This document shows positions 38,577-47,695 of a DNA stretch of 64,000 nucleotides, one piece after another. The DNA is from Paenibacillus sp. V4I7 (GTDB taxonomy: Bacteria; Bacillota; Bacilli; Paenibacillales; NBRC-103111), in assembly GCF_030817275.1 (NCBI RefSeq), contig NZ_JAUSZD010000002.1:1426001-1490000 (forward strand), read 5' to 3'. Position 1 is the first letter of the stretch; each line of letters begins with the position of its first letter. The translations under genes and the position numbers were made by a program. The notes beneath the pieces were generated by a model. The model made no database searches. It saw only the letters and a program-made list of their open reading frames with translations, and was not told the DNA's origin.

Positions 38577-39914
38577 ATGAAATGGAATAGAGTGAGCTCT
38601 GTATTAGCAGCAACTACTTTGTTGGGAACGATTGCTGCAGGATGTTCGACAAGTAATAATACGGCTACTTCTTCATCCGTTGATAAAGCTGCTTCGCCAG
38701 GTGCTTCTAATGGTCCTAAAGAGAAATTTATCTTCTGGGATAAAGGGGAATATACCCAAGCTTATAACGATCTTATGAAGCAGCGGGTGGAGGAATTCGG
38801 AAAGGCGAACAATGTCGATACTGAATACGTGGTCATTGCTCAAAACGATTTGAAAACGAAGCTGTTGGCCTCGATCGAAGCGAAGAATCCACCGGATCTT
38901 ATTGTGGCTAACGACCCGGTTGCCAAGCAGTTTGTCACCTCCGAACAGCTCGTGGACACTTCGGACATCATTACGAAAATCAATTTTACGGATGGAGCTA
39001 AAAAATTTTCTGTAGTGGCAGATAAATATTTCATGGTGCCTCAATCCTTCCAAATGGGCGGAGCCTACTTGCGCAAAGATCTTTGGGAGAAGCACAAATT
39101 GCCAGTACCGAAAACGTGGCAGGAGCTTTACGAGCAGGCCAAAATTGTCAACGATCCGAAAAACGGCATATACGCCGTAGGTCTCCCGTTAGGCCAATCC
39201 GGAGGCGGAGATGCCGAGGGTTTTGTTCGGGATGTCATACTAGCGTATGGCGGAGCTATTGTCGATAAGGACAATAATATCACGGTCAATTCCAAAGAGA
39301 CGCTGGAGGCGATTACGTTTCTCGCGAAATTTTGGCAAGAGGGCCTAACGCCGCCATCTTCTGTGACTTGGGACGATAACGGCAATAACAATGCCTATCT
39401 AGCAGGTACCGTCGGTTTCGTCATCAACAGCGGAAGCATCTACGATCAGGCCAAGAAGGATAAACCAGAGCTTGAGAAAAATACGCTTCTCATTCCAAAG
39501 CTTGCCGGCCCTAAGGGTGATTTTATTCTAGGCAGCGGCAACGTCTTCGCCATATTCAAAAATGCCAAAGGCACCAAGTGGGCGAAGAAGTTTGTTACCG
39601 AATTTTATGACAAAGATTTCTACAATAAATTTGTTGAAGTCATGGGAGGAAAATTTCAGCCGGTACTTAAGGGCTCTGAAGAGATGGCATTCTGGAAGGA
39701 CCCGAACAATAAAGCCGCAGGCTGGATGAAAATGATTAATGACGTTGTCGGCTCAAGTAACTATCCAGGTCCTGAGGATGATCTCGGATCCAAGGCCAAA
39801 TCCATGCAGCTTGCGACAAGAGCGGTGCAAAGAATTGTTGTGGAGAAGATGGATCCGCAGAAATCTCTTAATCAGCTTGAACAAGAGCTCAAGCAGTTAT
39901 ATGGCAAAAAGTAA
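38577..39914 (+). CDS. CUT1 ABC transporter extracellular solute-binding lipoprotein
   Basis: A 445-residue family-1 binding protein. Signal peptide with lipobox IAAGC (Cys23), a Ser/Thr-rich tether, the mature start EKFIFWDKGEY and interior motifs GAYLRKDLWEKHKLPVPKTW. A GAGGTGAG site precedes the ATG. Between two uronate dehydratase genes, it should bind a uronic-acid-containing oligosaccharide. Two permease genes follow. Confidence 0.92.
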   Translation: MKWNRVSSVLAATTLLGTIAAGCSTSNNTATSSSVDKAASPGASNGPKEKFIFWDKGEYTQAYNDLMKQRVEEFGKANNVDTEYVVIAQNDLKTKLLASIEAKNPPDLIVANDPVAKQFVTSEQLVDTSDIITKINFTDGAKKFSVVADKYFMVPQSFQMGGAYLRKDLWEKHKLPVPKTWQELYEQAKIVNDPKNGIYAVGLPLGQSGGGDAEGFVRDVILAYGGAIVDKDNNITVNSKETLEAITFLAKFWQEGLTPPSSVTWDDNGNNNAYLAGTVGFVINSGSIYDQAKKDKPELEKNTLLIPKLAGPKGDFILGSGNVFAIFKNAKGTKWAKKFVTEFYDKDFYNKFVEVMGGKFQPVLKGSEEMAFWKDPNNKAAGWMKMINDVVGSSNYPGPEDDLGSKAKSMQLATRAVQRIVVEKMDPQKSLNQLEQELKQLYGKK

Positions 39915-39953
39915 CGGGGTCTTACTATACGCAGTCAGGCGGTGATTTCTTGC

Positions 39954-40832
39954 GTGGGACAGTTAAGCAGAAAATATGATAGAACGCTCGGATACTTATT
40001 AATTCTACCGGTGGCTTTTGTCATCTTTGTGGTCATCGGTTTCCCATTCATCAATGCCATTTATTTAAGCTTTACGGACAAAGTCGTAGGTGTGGAACCT
40101 AAATTTATCGGATTTGACAACTATCTCCATATTTTTACCGATAGAGAGTATTGGAAGGTTCTTAAAAACACCTTCATCTATATGATCTTCAGCGTGGGTT
40201 TTAAATTAGTCGTCGGTCTGATGCTGGCGGTCGTGGTCAACGAGACATTCTTCGGCCGGGGAATTTTTCGCATGATCCTGCTTATTCCATGGGCTCTCTC
40301 CGGCATGGTGGCCGCCATCACATGGCGGTGGATGTATGACGATACTTACGGCATTATCAATTCCCTGCTGCTTCGTTTTCACCTCATAGATACACCCATT
40401 CTATGGACCTCGGGGCTCCATATGGCATTGGTTTCCGTCATCATAGTGAACATATGGAAGGGACTTCCCTTTTTCATCTTCAGTTTACTCGGCGGCTTAC
40501 AGACCATCGATTCACAGATGTATGAGGCGGCTACAATCGACGGCGCAGGCTGGGTAAGACAGTTCTTCGCGATCACGGTTCCTTCGATCATGCCAGTCAT
40601 TACCATTACAACATTGCTTTCTTGCATATGGACATTTAACAATTTTGAGAGTGTATATTTGATCACGGGCGGAGGCCCATTGAACGCATCAGCGATCATG
40701 TCCACTTATACGTATGAAGTAGCTTTTCAACAAAATCTAATGGGTCGGGCGCTGGCAGTGGCGGGTTCCGTCGTTCCTATTCTGGTCATCATGATTGTCG
40801 TCTCCATGAGAAAAATGAAAGCGGATGATTAG
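39954..40832 (+). CDS. CUT1 ABC transporter permease 1 (MalF/UgpA type)
   Basis: A 292-residue membrane protein with six helices and the EAA loop YEAATIDGAGWVRQFFAITVP. GTG 39954 is selected because AGGCGGTGAT, an excellent anti-16S match, ends seven bases before it; an in-frame GTG at 39942 lies inside that site. It pairs with the permease encoded 11 bases downstream. Confidence 0.9.
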   Translation: MGQLSRKYDRTLGYLLILPVAFVIFVVIGFPFINAIYLSFTDKVVGVEPKFIGFDNYLHIFTDREYWKVLKNTFIYMIFSVGFKLVVGLMLAVVVNETFFGRGIFRMILLIPWALSGMVAAITWRWMYDDTYGIINSLLLRFHLIDTPILWTSGLHMALVSVIIVNIWKGLPFFIFSLLGGLQTIDSQMYEAATIDGAGWVRQFFAITVPSIMPVITITTLLSCIWTFNNFESVYLITGGGPLNASAIMSTYTYEVAFQQNLMGRALAVAGSVVPILVIMIVVSMRKMKADD

Positions 40833-40843
40833 GGGGAACAAGG

Positions 40844-41683
40844 ATGAAGTCAAGAACAGTGAAAAAGATTAGGAATCAGACGATTATTTACGTCATTGTT
40901 TTTATTTTCACCATCTGGACGTTGTTTCCGGTGTATTGGATGGTCAAATCCTCCTTTACCCCGAACGAGCTGATGTATACACCGAAACCCGGTTTGGTTC
41001 CTGATTCGTGGACATTATCCCATTACAAGGATTTATTTCAAAAAACGAAGTTCATGAATTATGTGAAAAACAGCCTTTATGTGGCTTCCCTCGTTACCCT
41101 CATATCGGTGAGCATCAGTATTCTGGGCTCGTACAGCATGACCCGGCTGCGTTACCGGGGGAGAAGCTTTTTCTCGCAAAGTATTATTTATACGTATCTG
41201 CTGCCAACGGCGGTATTGTTTATCCCGATGTATGTGGCGGTAAGCAAGCTTGGTTTGAGCGACAATAAGAATGCTTTGCTGATTGTTTACCCGACCATTA
41301 TCGTTCCTTATTGCTGCTACATGCTGATCAGCTACTTCAAGGCAATTCCCAGAGAGCTGGAGGAAGCGGCCTTGATCGACGGATGCAGCAGTCTTCAGGC
41401 CTTGTTCAGAATCATACTGCCCATTGCGGCTCCCGGAATAGCCGTCGTATCTACCTTTGCTTTCACACTGGCATGGAACGAATATTTGTATGCTTTGGTT
41501 TTGACGACAAGCCCGGGGCAGCAGACGGTCAATATTGGGATTTCCGGCTTTAAATTTTCGGATCAGGCAGTCTGGGGACTGCTGATGGGCTCGTCTGTCA
41601 TTGCATCCTTGCCAGCCATTTTCCTGTATTTCCTGGCTCAACGGTTTTTAAAGAGCGGTTTGGCTGCAGGTGGCGTCAAGTGA
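40844..41683 (+). CDS. CUT1 ABC transporter permease 2 (MalG type)
   Basis: A 279-residue permease of normal length with six helices, LFPVYWMVKSSFTPNELM after TM1, the EAA loop EEAALIDGCSSLQALFRIIL and the C-terminal FLKSGLAAGGVK. An AGGGGGAACAAGG site precedes the ATG. No ATPase gene follows, so the importer needs a shared ATPase from elsewhere. Confidence 0.92.
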   Translation: MKSRTVKKIRNQTIIYVIVFIFTIWTLFPVYWMVKSSFTPNELMYTPKPGLVPDSWTLSHYKDLFQKTKFMNYVKNSLYVASLVTLISVSISILGSYSMTRLRYRGRSFFSQSIIYTYLLPTAVLFIPMYVAVSKLGLSDNKNALLIVYPTIIVPYCCYMLISYFKAIPRELEEAALIDGCSSLQALFRIILPIAAPGIAVVSTFAFTLAWNEYLYALVLTTSPGQQTVNIGISGFKFSDQAVWGLLMGSSVIASLPAIFLYFLAQRFLKSGLAAGGVK

Positions 41684-41712
41684 GGAATAACTAGCGAGTA
41701 GGAGGCTAAACG

Positions 41713-42741
41713 ATGATGAAGATATCGGTTACGGTTAATACGTGCGATTTAACGGATCGCGATTTGAAGCAAATGTGCCAGTTGGGCATCGATTATGTAG
41801 ATTTCGGTAAGGGATCGTCGTTTCCTGGGGTGCAGGAGCAGGGGTATCCGGATTTGGATCAGTTACTTCAGCTGCGCAGGCGTGTGCGTTCCTTTGGGCT
41901 CGATATGAACCGGGTTACGCTGCCAGACTTCACGGAACGGTTTATGAACAATTTGCCGGGCTTTGAAAAGGAGCTGGAGAATTCAGCTCTTGCTGTAAAG
42001 GTATTTGGCGAAGCGGGCTTGCCGATTGTAAGGCAGCGTTTTGCCGGGGATACTGCACCTGTTTTGACGAATAGCTATAAAGCCGTACAGCGGGGGGGAG
42101 CTGTAGCTCGAGGAGAAAGTCTTGGCTTGATGAAGAATAAGCCCGAAATGCCTGGTTTAGAAGAGAGGGAGCGCTTTTGGAGCCGCTTTACGGAAGCATT
42201 TCGCACATTGGTTCCCTTGGCCGAGGACTACAACGTAAAATTGACGGTTCATCCATCCGATACACCAAACCATGGAACCCCGTTCGGTGGGCTCGGCTTC
42301 CATCGGATTATTGATGCTTTTCCGAGTAAAAATGTCGGATTCGTATACTGTGTGGGAACGCGCGCCGAAGAAGGCGGAAGCTCTTTGGTCATGGATGAAA
42401 TCAATCATTATGGGCGCAAAGGAAAAATATGTTTGGTACACCTTCGCAATGTGAGGGGCAGCCTTCCAACAGCGGGAGCTTTCGAAGAAGCGCTTCTGGA
42501 TGATGGCGATTTGAATGTGTTTAAAATTTTACTCGAACTGCGGAAGGTTGGATACGAGGGCTGTATCAATCCGGACCATATCACACAGTTGGAAGGCGAC
42601 AGTATCGATTTAGATCAAAATTGGACGCATTCGGGCATTGGTTGGAAATCGTCCAGCATCGGTTGGGGCTATTCCATCGGTTATGTAAGGGCTCTGCTGA
42701 CCGCATTGGCGGAGTTTGAGGGTAACCGTTATGGACACTAG
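41713..42741 (+). CDS. UxuA-family mannonate dehydratase (paralogue 2)
   Basis: A 342-residue protein closely similar to the one at 37556 throughout: QEQGYPDLDQLLQLRRRVRS, KLTVHPSDTPNHGTPFGG, GFVYCVGTRAEEGGSS, HLRNVRGSLPTAGAFEE and CINPDHITQLEGD. It keeps a longer C-terminus containing GIGWKSSSIGWGYSIGYVRA. GGAGG lies seven bases before ATG 41713. It is the last gene of the uronate operon and is followed by a terminator. Having two copies around one importer suggests separate substrates or expression levels; which copy is the true D-mannonate enzyme cannot be told by eye. Confidence 0.85.
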   Translation: MMKISVTVNTCDLTDRDLKQMCQLGIDYVDFGKGSSFPGVQEQGYPDLDQLLQLRRRVRSFGLDMNRVTLPDFTERFMNNLPGFEKELENSALAVKVFGEAGLPIVRQRFAGDTAPVLTNSYKAVQRGGAVARGESLGLMKNKPEMPGLEERERFWSRFTEAFRTLVPLAEDYNVKLTVHPSDTPNHGTPFGGLGFHRIIDAFPSKNVGFVYCVGTRAEEGGSSLVMDEINHYGRKGKICLVHLRNVRGSLPTAGAFEEALLDDGDLNVFKILLELRKVGYEGCINPDHITQLEGDSIDLDQNWTHSGIGWKSSSIGWGYSIGYVRALLTALAEFEGNRYGH

Positions 42742-42822
42742 TTTTGGTCATTGCGGGACAGGCGAATCGGATTATTCATTTTCGGGATGGGCGGATATAT
42801 AAAGACGTTTAGTAGTTATAGG

Positions 42823-42866
42823 ACCGGAACTCCGAATTACGGGTTCCGGTTTGTTTTATTTTCTTT
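42823..42866 (+). terminator. Terminator of the uronate importer operon
   Basis: accggaactccg pairs with cgggttccggt around a short loop, followed by a T-rich tail. The rest of 42742-43139 holds the promoter of the next gene and no convincing ORF. Confidence 0.85.
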
Positions 42867-43014
42867 GAGTTATTCAATGAAGTCAAGGATTGTCTTTCGC
42901 TATCTATTAGCCCAGGCTGATAAACGCACGCCAGTCCTTTTTTCCATTATGGCTAAAACCGTAAAAAATGACATGTGGATCATAAATTAATCTATCCTGG
43001 AAATTTCAACAATT

Positions 43015-43043
43015 CATTATAATGATAGTTGAAAGCGTTTGCC
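43015..43043 (+). promoter_or_regulatory. Promoter -10 with cre-like operator before the FIMAH lyase-like gene
   Basis: CAT-TATAAT (-10 at 43018-43023), gatag and ttgaaagcgtttgcc (43029-43043), which fits the cre consensus at 14 of 15 positions. It shares CATTATAATNATAGT and TGAAAGCGTTT with the promoter at 37508. Confidence 0.7.
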
Positions 43044-43139
43044 GAATGAACGATTATACGGAGGAAGGGGTTGGAGTTGGAAAGAAGTTGAGCCTGCTGT
43101 TTAAAGGCAATTTTTCACGAAAATAAAGGAGGCTTTTAG

Positions 43140-45791
43140 ATGTTTTTCTTCAAAGTGTCTAAGCAGCAAGTTTTTAAAAGGGGATTAAGCTTAGTTCTTT
43201 CGTTTGCCCTTGTACTTTCACTGATCAGCCTATCCGGTTTTCCGTCATCATCGGTTCATGCAGCGCCGGGAGATAGCTTAGGTTTATTGGAAATAGAAGT
43301 GAACAAGCCGGTAAACGCAGTCGTTGATCTGAATCAAGCAACCATTCATATATCATTGCCCTACGGCACCTTATACCAAATGTTGAATGTAATGACAAAC
43401 CCGGGCGTTACCACGACGCTATTCAGAAGTAACAAAATAACCACCATCTCTTTTGCTGCCAGCGGCATTAACAAAGGAGATGCCAAGATGGACCAATTTT
43501 CAACCAGCGGAACCACTTTATATTATCTGGTGGTAACCGACAAGAATGACAGCAGTAACACCCGAACCTATACTATAACCGTTACTGTAGATATGGCTTT
43601 GCCCCCGATAACAGGGATGGGAGCGGGTGACAAGTATTTGCCTCTCAATATTCAAGGTGGAGAACATGTATGGGATGTTATGGGCGCATCTAAAATCGGC
43701 AATGGCAGTACTACGGGTTCAATAGAAGGCCCGAACACCCCCTCGTCTTACAGTGGGAAAATATGGTCGCAATCAGTCTATGATCGTTCAGAGGACTACC
43801 CGGTGGCTTCGACAGTTAAGGAAGCATGGCTGGGGGATAACATGTATTTGCAGACCATAGGCAGAAATGATACGAATGCACTTACAAAATACGGGATCGC
43901 AAATATTCCGGGAACCGACAAACTAGGCTCCGACATTTTGCGTTTTCACGAATTTGTGCCTTTTGTTACCCCGGACGGCGTAAGCCGGGACGACGGCGAT
44001 CGGGGCGCAGTAGGAAGCGATCGTCAGAGGCTGGAGATTAAAAGCAACACCAACGCTTCAAGCAGCGATGCAAACAGTAAGGGCGGCGACATTGTGACCC
44101 ACCACTGGAGGCTTATGCTCCCGTCTGAAACCTTAAGGTTTCAGACGGATGTCGGTGATCACCATGCCAACGATTTTATTGCTCCCCACAGGTTTTGGCA
44201 CATCTTCCAACTGAAAGAAATAGCCGGAAACGCAGCAGGACAGCCGGTGGCCACGCTTTCTCTGGTTTCAAGCGAAGGCAAAGGGCAACTAGAGTTCAGG
44301 AACAATCCTGATGGCGGCTATGCGGACAGAATAAAGCCGTTATTCACGATTCCATTTGAACAGGTCGTTGACCGCTGGCTTGATTTTGATGTTACGATTT
44401 TAACAGCCGATAACGGTTACATCTACGGTAAGCTTATCGATTTGGAAACAGGTAAGGTGCTTTTTGAAGGCGGTATGACAGCTGAAACCTACAGACGCCC
44501 TGAAGTGGAAAACCCGATTACCGGCCGAAACGAAAGAGGCGACCTGCCTGTTGTATCGGGGCAGCAAAACCGTTCCAAATGGGGTCTTTATCGGGGCATG
44601 TATAATGGCGCAGGAGATGCGGCCTATGCAGATGAATTCCAATCCGCAACCATGTATCTCTCCGATACATACTTGATCAAGAGGGATAAAGACATTTATA
44701 TTTTCCATGATGGATGGAATCCCAAAGATCAACCTAAGGATATTGTAGCGTGGGCAAGGTCGAAAGAAATTACGGCTTCCAAAGGTACAGCGTTTGGAAG
44801 TTTAAGCTTGCCTTCACAGCTTGATGTAACCTTGAGTACGGGGTTGACAGAAAAGGTGAACGTTACATGGAGCTCCGCCGGTTATAACCCCGGTGGCATG
44901 GGCACTTACAGGATTTATGGTGGATTTAACGCTACTAGCTTGACGAATACCAAAAACATTAAGCCATATATTGATGTTACCCTGCGGGATCTGACCCCAC
45001 CGATTACGGAGGCTCAGATTGATCCGATGCCTCAGAACGGCTGGCTGAACAAGGAGGCGTCCGTCACGCTATCGGTTTATGACGATCTCTCCGGTGTAGC
45101 GAAAACGGAATACAGGCTGGGGGATCATGCAAATTGGCAAACTTATGCTAGGCCGATGACCTTTACGAATGACGGCGTAAGCCGACTGGAGTACCGTTCT
45201 ATCGACACTGAAGGCAACATTGAGCAAACGAAAGAGCTCGTCGTCCGGATTGACAAATTGAAGCCGGATTTTGTGCTGACGGCAAACGGGGAACCGCTTG
45301 CGGAAGGTGCAGTTTTCTCCGATGATCGCCCGATTGCGCTGCTTCTGAACGCGAACGATGCACTATCCGGTATAGCGAGCCAGGAATTCACCCTGGACGG
45401 AAAGCGGCTTACGAATGGCGCTTCCGTTGATTTGGCCGGTAAGCTTGGCCTTCATACACTGAGGGTCGTCATCACCGATCAGGCTGGCAATACGACGGAT
45501 GAGTCTGTCGGCTTAACAATAACCGCCACCCCCGAAGGAGTATCCAAATTGATTGACCGATATGTCGAAGCCGGTGAATTGAAGAGTCCATTGGCTGAAC
45601 AATTGCGCAACAGTTTGAACCAGGCTTTGCATCAATTGGACAAAGGCGACAAGATCAACGCGGCCAAACATATGCAGGACTTCCTGAAGCACCTGAATAA
45701 CGAGCCGCTGGCGGATAATGTCTCCGAAGCCGCGATGTCCGTCCTCGGAACGGACGCCAATGCTTTGATCACAGAATGGTCCACGAAGTAA
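43140..45791 (+). CDS. Large secreted polysaccharide-lyase-like protein with Ig-like, OmpL47-like and FIMAH domains
   Basis: An 883-residue exported protein. Signal peptide (cleavage likely after VHA, ~43). A ~110-residue beta domain ending RTYTITVTVD. Then a central region (~150-520) with SDRQRLEIKSN and HHWRLMLPSETLRF...HRFWHIFQLK, reminiscent of jelly-roll polysaccharide lyases, though I cannot name the family. An Ig-like Big_4-type domain (TASKGTAFGSLSLPSQLDVT), an OmpL47-like domain (SGVAKTEYRLGDHANWQTY), a further Ig-like segment, and a C-terminal FIMAH helical domain (~800-880). A promoter nearly identical to that of the uronate operon implies co-expression, so a uronate-containing glycan is the likely substrate. 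Confidence 0.8.
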   Translation: MFFFKVSKQQVFKRGLSLVLSFALVLSLISLSGFPSSSVHAAPGDSLGLLEIEVNKPVNAVVDLNQATIHISLPYGTLYQMLNVMTNPGVTTTLFRSNKITTISFAASGINKGDAKMDQFSTSGTTLYYLVVTDKNDSSNTRTYTITVTVDMALPPITGMGAGDKYLPLNIQGGEHVWDVMGASKIGNGSTTGSIEGPNTPSSYSGKIWSQSVYDRSEDYPVASTVKEAWLGDNMYLQTIGRNDTNALTKYGIANIPGTDKLGSDILRFHEFVPFVTPDGVSRDDGDRGAVGSDRQRLEIKSNTNASSSDANSKGGDIVTHHWRLMLPSETLRFQTDVGDHHANDFIAPHRFWHIFQLKEIAGNAAGQPVATLSLVSSEGKGQLEFRNNPDGGYADRIKPLFTIPFEQVVDRWLDFDVTILTADNGYIYGKLIDLETGKVLFEGGMTAETYRRPEVENPITGRNERGDLPVVSGQQNRSKWGLYRGMYNGAGDAAYADEFQSATMYLSDTYLIKRDKDIYIFHDGWNPKDQPKDIVAWARSKEITASKGTAFGSLSLPSQLDVTLSTGLTEKVNVTWSSAGYNPGGMGTYRIYGGFNATSLTNTKNIKPYIDVTLRDLTPPITEAQIDPMPQNGWLNKEASVTLSVYDDLSGVAKTEYRLGDHANWQTYARPMTFTNDGVSRLEYRSIDTEGNIEQTKELVVRIDKLKPDFVLTANGEPLAEGAVFSDDRPIALLLNANDALSGIASQEFTLDGKRLTNGASVDLAGKLGLHTLRVVITDQAGNTTDESVGLTITATPEGVSKLIDRYVEAGELKSPLAEQLRNSLNQALHQLDKGDKINAAKHMQDFLKHLNNEPLADNVSEAAMSVLGTDANALITEWSTK

Positions 45792-45811
45792 ATAAAACAG
45801 CATCGTACAAC

Positions 45812-45859
45812 ACATGTAGTAAGCATCCGGTCCGGATTGGCCGGGTGCTTTTCTACATG
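45812..45859 (+). terminator. Terminator of the FIMAH lyase-like gene
   Basis: aagcatccgg pairs with ccgggtgctt, extended by outer acatgtag/ctacatgt arms, with TTT between them. Confidence 0.8.
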
Positions 45860-45869
45860 TGACTTAGAA

Positions 45870-45897
45870 CGGCTGCCATTGAGGCAGCCACTTTTTA
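45870..45897 (+). terminator. Second terminator before the response-regulator stub
   Basis: ggctgcc pairs with ggcagcc around attga, followed by CTTTTT. Confidence 0.8.
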
Positions 45898-45954
45898 ATT
45901 GGACCATACGTGTGCAAATGAAAGAAAACATTCATTTATAGTGGGAGGATTCCA

Positions 45955-46053
45955 ATGTTCAACGTGTTGATCGTGGACGACGAAAAATTTGAACGTGACG
46001 GGATCAAATATTTGCTCTCAAATACACAAAGGGGTATGAGTTTCATTGCATAA
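45955..46053 (+). pseudogene. N-terminal stub of a YesN-type response regulator
   Basis: An ATG with GGGAGG upstream opens a 32-codon frame, MFNVLIVDDEKFERDGIKYL and 12 more residues. This is the first strand, the DDE acidic pocket and the first helix of a receiver domain. It then ends at 46051 where a ~500-residue protein would continue. No phosphorylation-site Asp or AraC domain remains. The ribosome binding site and start are intact, so a peptide may still be made. Confidence 0.8.
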
Positions 46054-46058
46054 ATACT

Positions 46059-46100
46059 GCCAGGGGATCTTCATAACAGGAGAACCCCTGGCTATTTCTT
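46059..46100 (+). terminator. Terminator after the response-regulator stub
   Basis: gccagggg pairs with cccctggc around an 18-base partly paired loop, followed by tatttctt. Confidence 0.75.
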
Positions 46101-46127
46101 CCCCTATCGCAGATCATAAAGAATAAA

Positions 46128-46156
46128 TTGACGCATATTTTAATTTGTCTTACAAT
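46128..46156 (+). promoter_or_regulatory. gudD promoter with FadR-type operator
   Basis: TTGACG (46128-46133), a 17-base spacer and TACAAT (46151-46156). The -10 is overlapped by TTGTCTTACAA (46145-46155), which fits the FadR-subfamily GntR operator pattern TNGTNNNACNA. The same element occurs in the promoter of the regulator gene at 47644. Confidence 0.75.
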
Positions 46157-46221
46157 ATGACTTGTATATATCCATTTCCTTATTTTATATTATTTTTTAA
46201 TGAAGGGAAGAGAACAATTTG

Positions 46222-47586
46222 ATGCAGGATATGAAACATGACCAACTGAATAGCCGATTTTCAGGCACGCCGATCATTACGGAAATGCAGGTCATTCCTG
46301 TGGCGGGGTACGATAGCATGCTGCTTAATCTCAGCGGTGCACATGCTCCTTTCTTTACACGCAACATCATCATTCTCAAGGATAACGCAGGACATACGGG
46401 TGTTGGTGAGGTTCCAGGTGGTGAAAAGATTCGTCAAACACTAGAGGATGCACGGGCGCTCGTCATTGGTCAATCCATAGGTCAATACAATAACATCCTG
46501 AACATAGCACGCAAACAGTTTGCTGATCGAGATGCTGGGGGACGTGGCTTGCAAACCTTCGATCTTCGCATCACGATTCACGCCGTTACTGCTTTGGAAG
46601 CTGCACTGTTAGATCTTCTGGGGAAATTTCTCTGTGTTCCTGTTGCTGCGCTCCTTGGAGAAGGGCAGCAGCGTGACCGCGTAGAGATGTTAGGTTACTT
46701 GTTCTATATCGGCGAACGTAATAAAACGAAGCTTCCTTACTTGAGCGGGCAGGATGGCAAGGATGATTGGACACGATTGCGTAATGAGGAAGCGCTTACA
46801 CCTGAAGCTGTCGTTAAGCTGGCTGAAGCGGCATACAAGCGATATGGCTTTAACGACTTCAAGCTGAAGGGCGGCGTGCTTCGTGGAGAAGAGGAGATCG
46901 AGGCCGTTACCGCGCTAGCCGAACGTTTTCCGCAAGCAAGAATAACGCTGGATCCAAACGGCGCATGGTCTTTATCTGAAGCAATTCGCCTTTGCCGCGA
47001 TCAACACCATGTACTGGCTTATGCCGAAGATCCTTGCGGAGCTGAAAATGGCTATTCCGGACGTGAGGTAATGGCAGAGTTTCGTCGTGCTACAGGGCTC
47101 CCGACAGCTACGAATATGATCGCCACGGATTGGCGTCAGATGGGACACACGATTCAACTGAATTCGGTTGATATTCCACTTGCAGATCCACACTTCTGGA
47201 CGATGCAAGGCTCTGTCCGAGTAGCTCAAATGTGTCATGAGTGGGGGCTGACGTGGGGCTCGCATTCTAACAATCATTTTGATATTTCGCTTGCTATGTT
47301 TACCCATGTCGCTGCCGCTGCACCGGGAAAAATCACAGCTATCGATACCCATTGGATTTGGCAGGACGGGCAGCGTCTGACCAAAGAACCCTTCCAAATT
47401 GTCGGAGGCATGGTGGAAGTTCCAAACAAGCCAGGTTTGGGCATTGAGATTGATATGGTTGAAATTGAGAAAGCGCACCAGCTTTACAATGAGAAAGGGC
47501 TTGGAGCACGTGATGATGCGATTGCTATGCAGTATTTGATTCCTGGCTGGAAATTCGATCATAAACAACCTTGTCTTGTACGGTAA
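46222..47586 (+). CDS. gudD: Glucarate dehydratase
   Basis: A 454-residue enolase-superfamily enzyme. The start [18 protein letters not shown] and [14 protein letters not shown] closely match Bacillus GudD. Catalytic features are the KxK motif Lys214-x-Lys216 (FKLKGG), metal Asp244 in TLDPNGAW, and SHSNNHFD (His348/His352). It dehydrates D-glucarate to 5-keto-4-deoxyglucarate. ATG 46222 has an AAGGGAAGAG site; the TTG directly before it is an alternative. It is followed by a FadR-type regulator gene, as in the B. subtilis gudD-ycbG neighbourhood. No glucarate permease or keto-deoxyglucarate-processing gene is visible here. Confidence 0.93.
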   Translation: MQDMKHDQLNSRFSGTPIITEMQVIPVAGYDSMLLNLSGAHAPFFTRNIIILKDNAGHTGVGEVPGGEKIRQTLEDARALVIGQSIGQYNNILNIARKQFADRDAGGRGLQTFDLRITIHAVTALEAALLDLLGKFLCVPVAALLGEGQQRDRVEMLGYLFYIGERNKTKLPYLSGQDGKDDWTRLRNEEALTPEAVVKLAEAAYKRYGFNDFKLKGGVLRGEEEIEAVTALAERFPQARITLDPNGAWSLSEAIRLCRDQHHVLAYAEDPCGAENGYSGREVMAEFRRATGLPTATNMIATDWRQMGHTIQLNSVDIPLADPHFWTMQGSVRVAQMCHEWGLTWGSHSNNHFDISLAMFTHVAAAAPGKITAIDTHWIWQDGQRLTKEPFQIVGGMVEVPNKPGLGIEIDMVEIEKAHQLYNEKGLGARDDAIAMQYLIPGWKFDHKQPCLVR

Positions 47587-47626
47587 TCGAGATGATAAAA
47601 TGAAATGAAGGAGAGATCTGTCTACA

Positions 47627-47655
47627 TTGTTATTTCATCTAATTCGTCTTACAAT
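47627..47655 (+). promoter_or_regulatory. Regulator-gene promoter with FadR-type operator
   Basis: TTGTTA (47627-47632), a 17-base spacer and TACAAT (47650-47655). TCGTCTTACAA (47644-47654) overlaps the -10 and again fits TNGTNNNACNA. This suggests negative autoregulation. Confidence 0.72.
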
Positions 47656-47695
47656 ATGATTATGCGTTTTAGTCAGCTAAGAGAGAAGGGCAATT

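Noticed and set aside
41033..41641. 202-codon antisense frame
   Set aside because: It lies wholly opposite a well-supported permease gene and has Gln/Arg-rich, non-protein-like composition.
42751..42990. 79-codon frame after the uronate operon
   Set aside because: It spans the operon terminator hairpin and has no recognisable domain.
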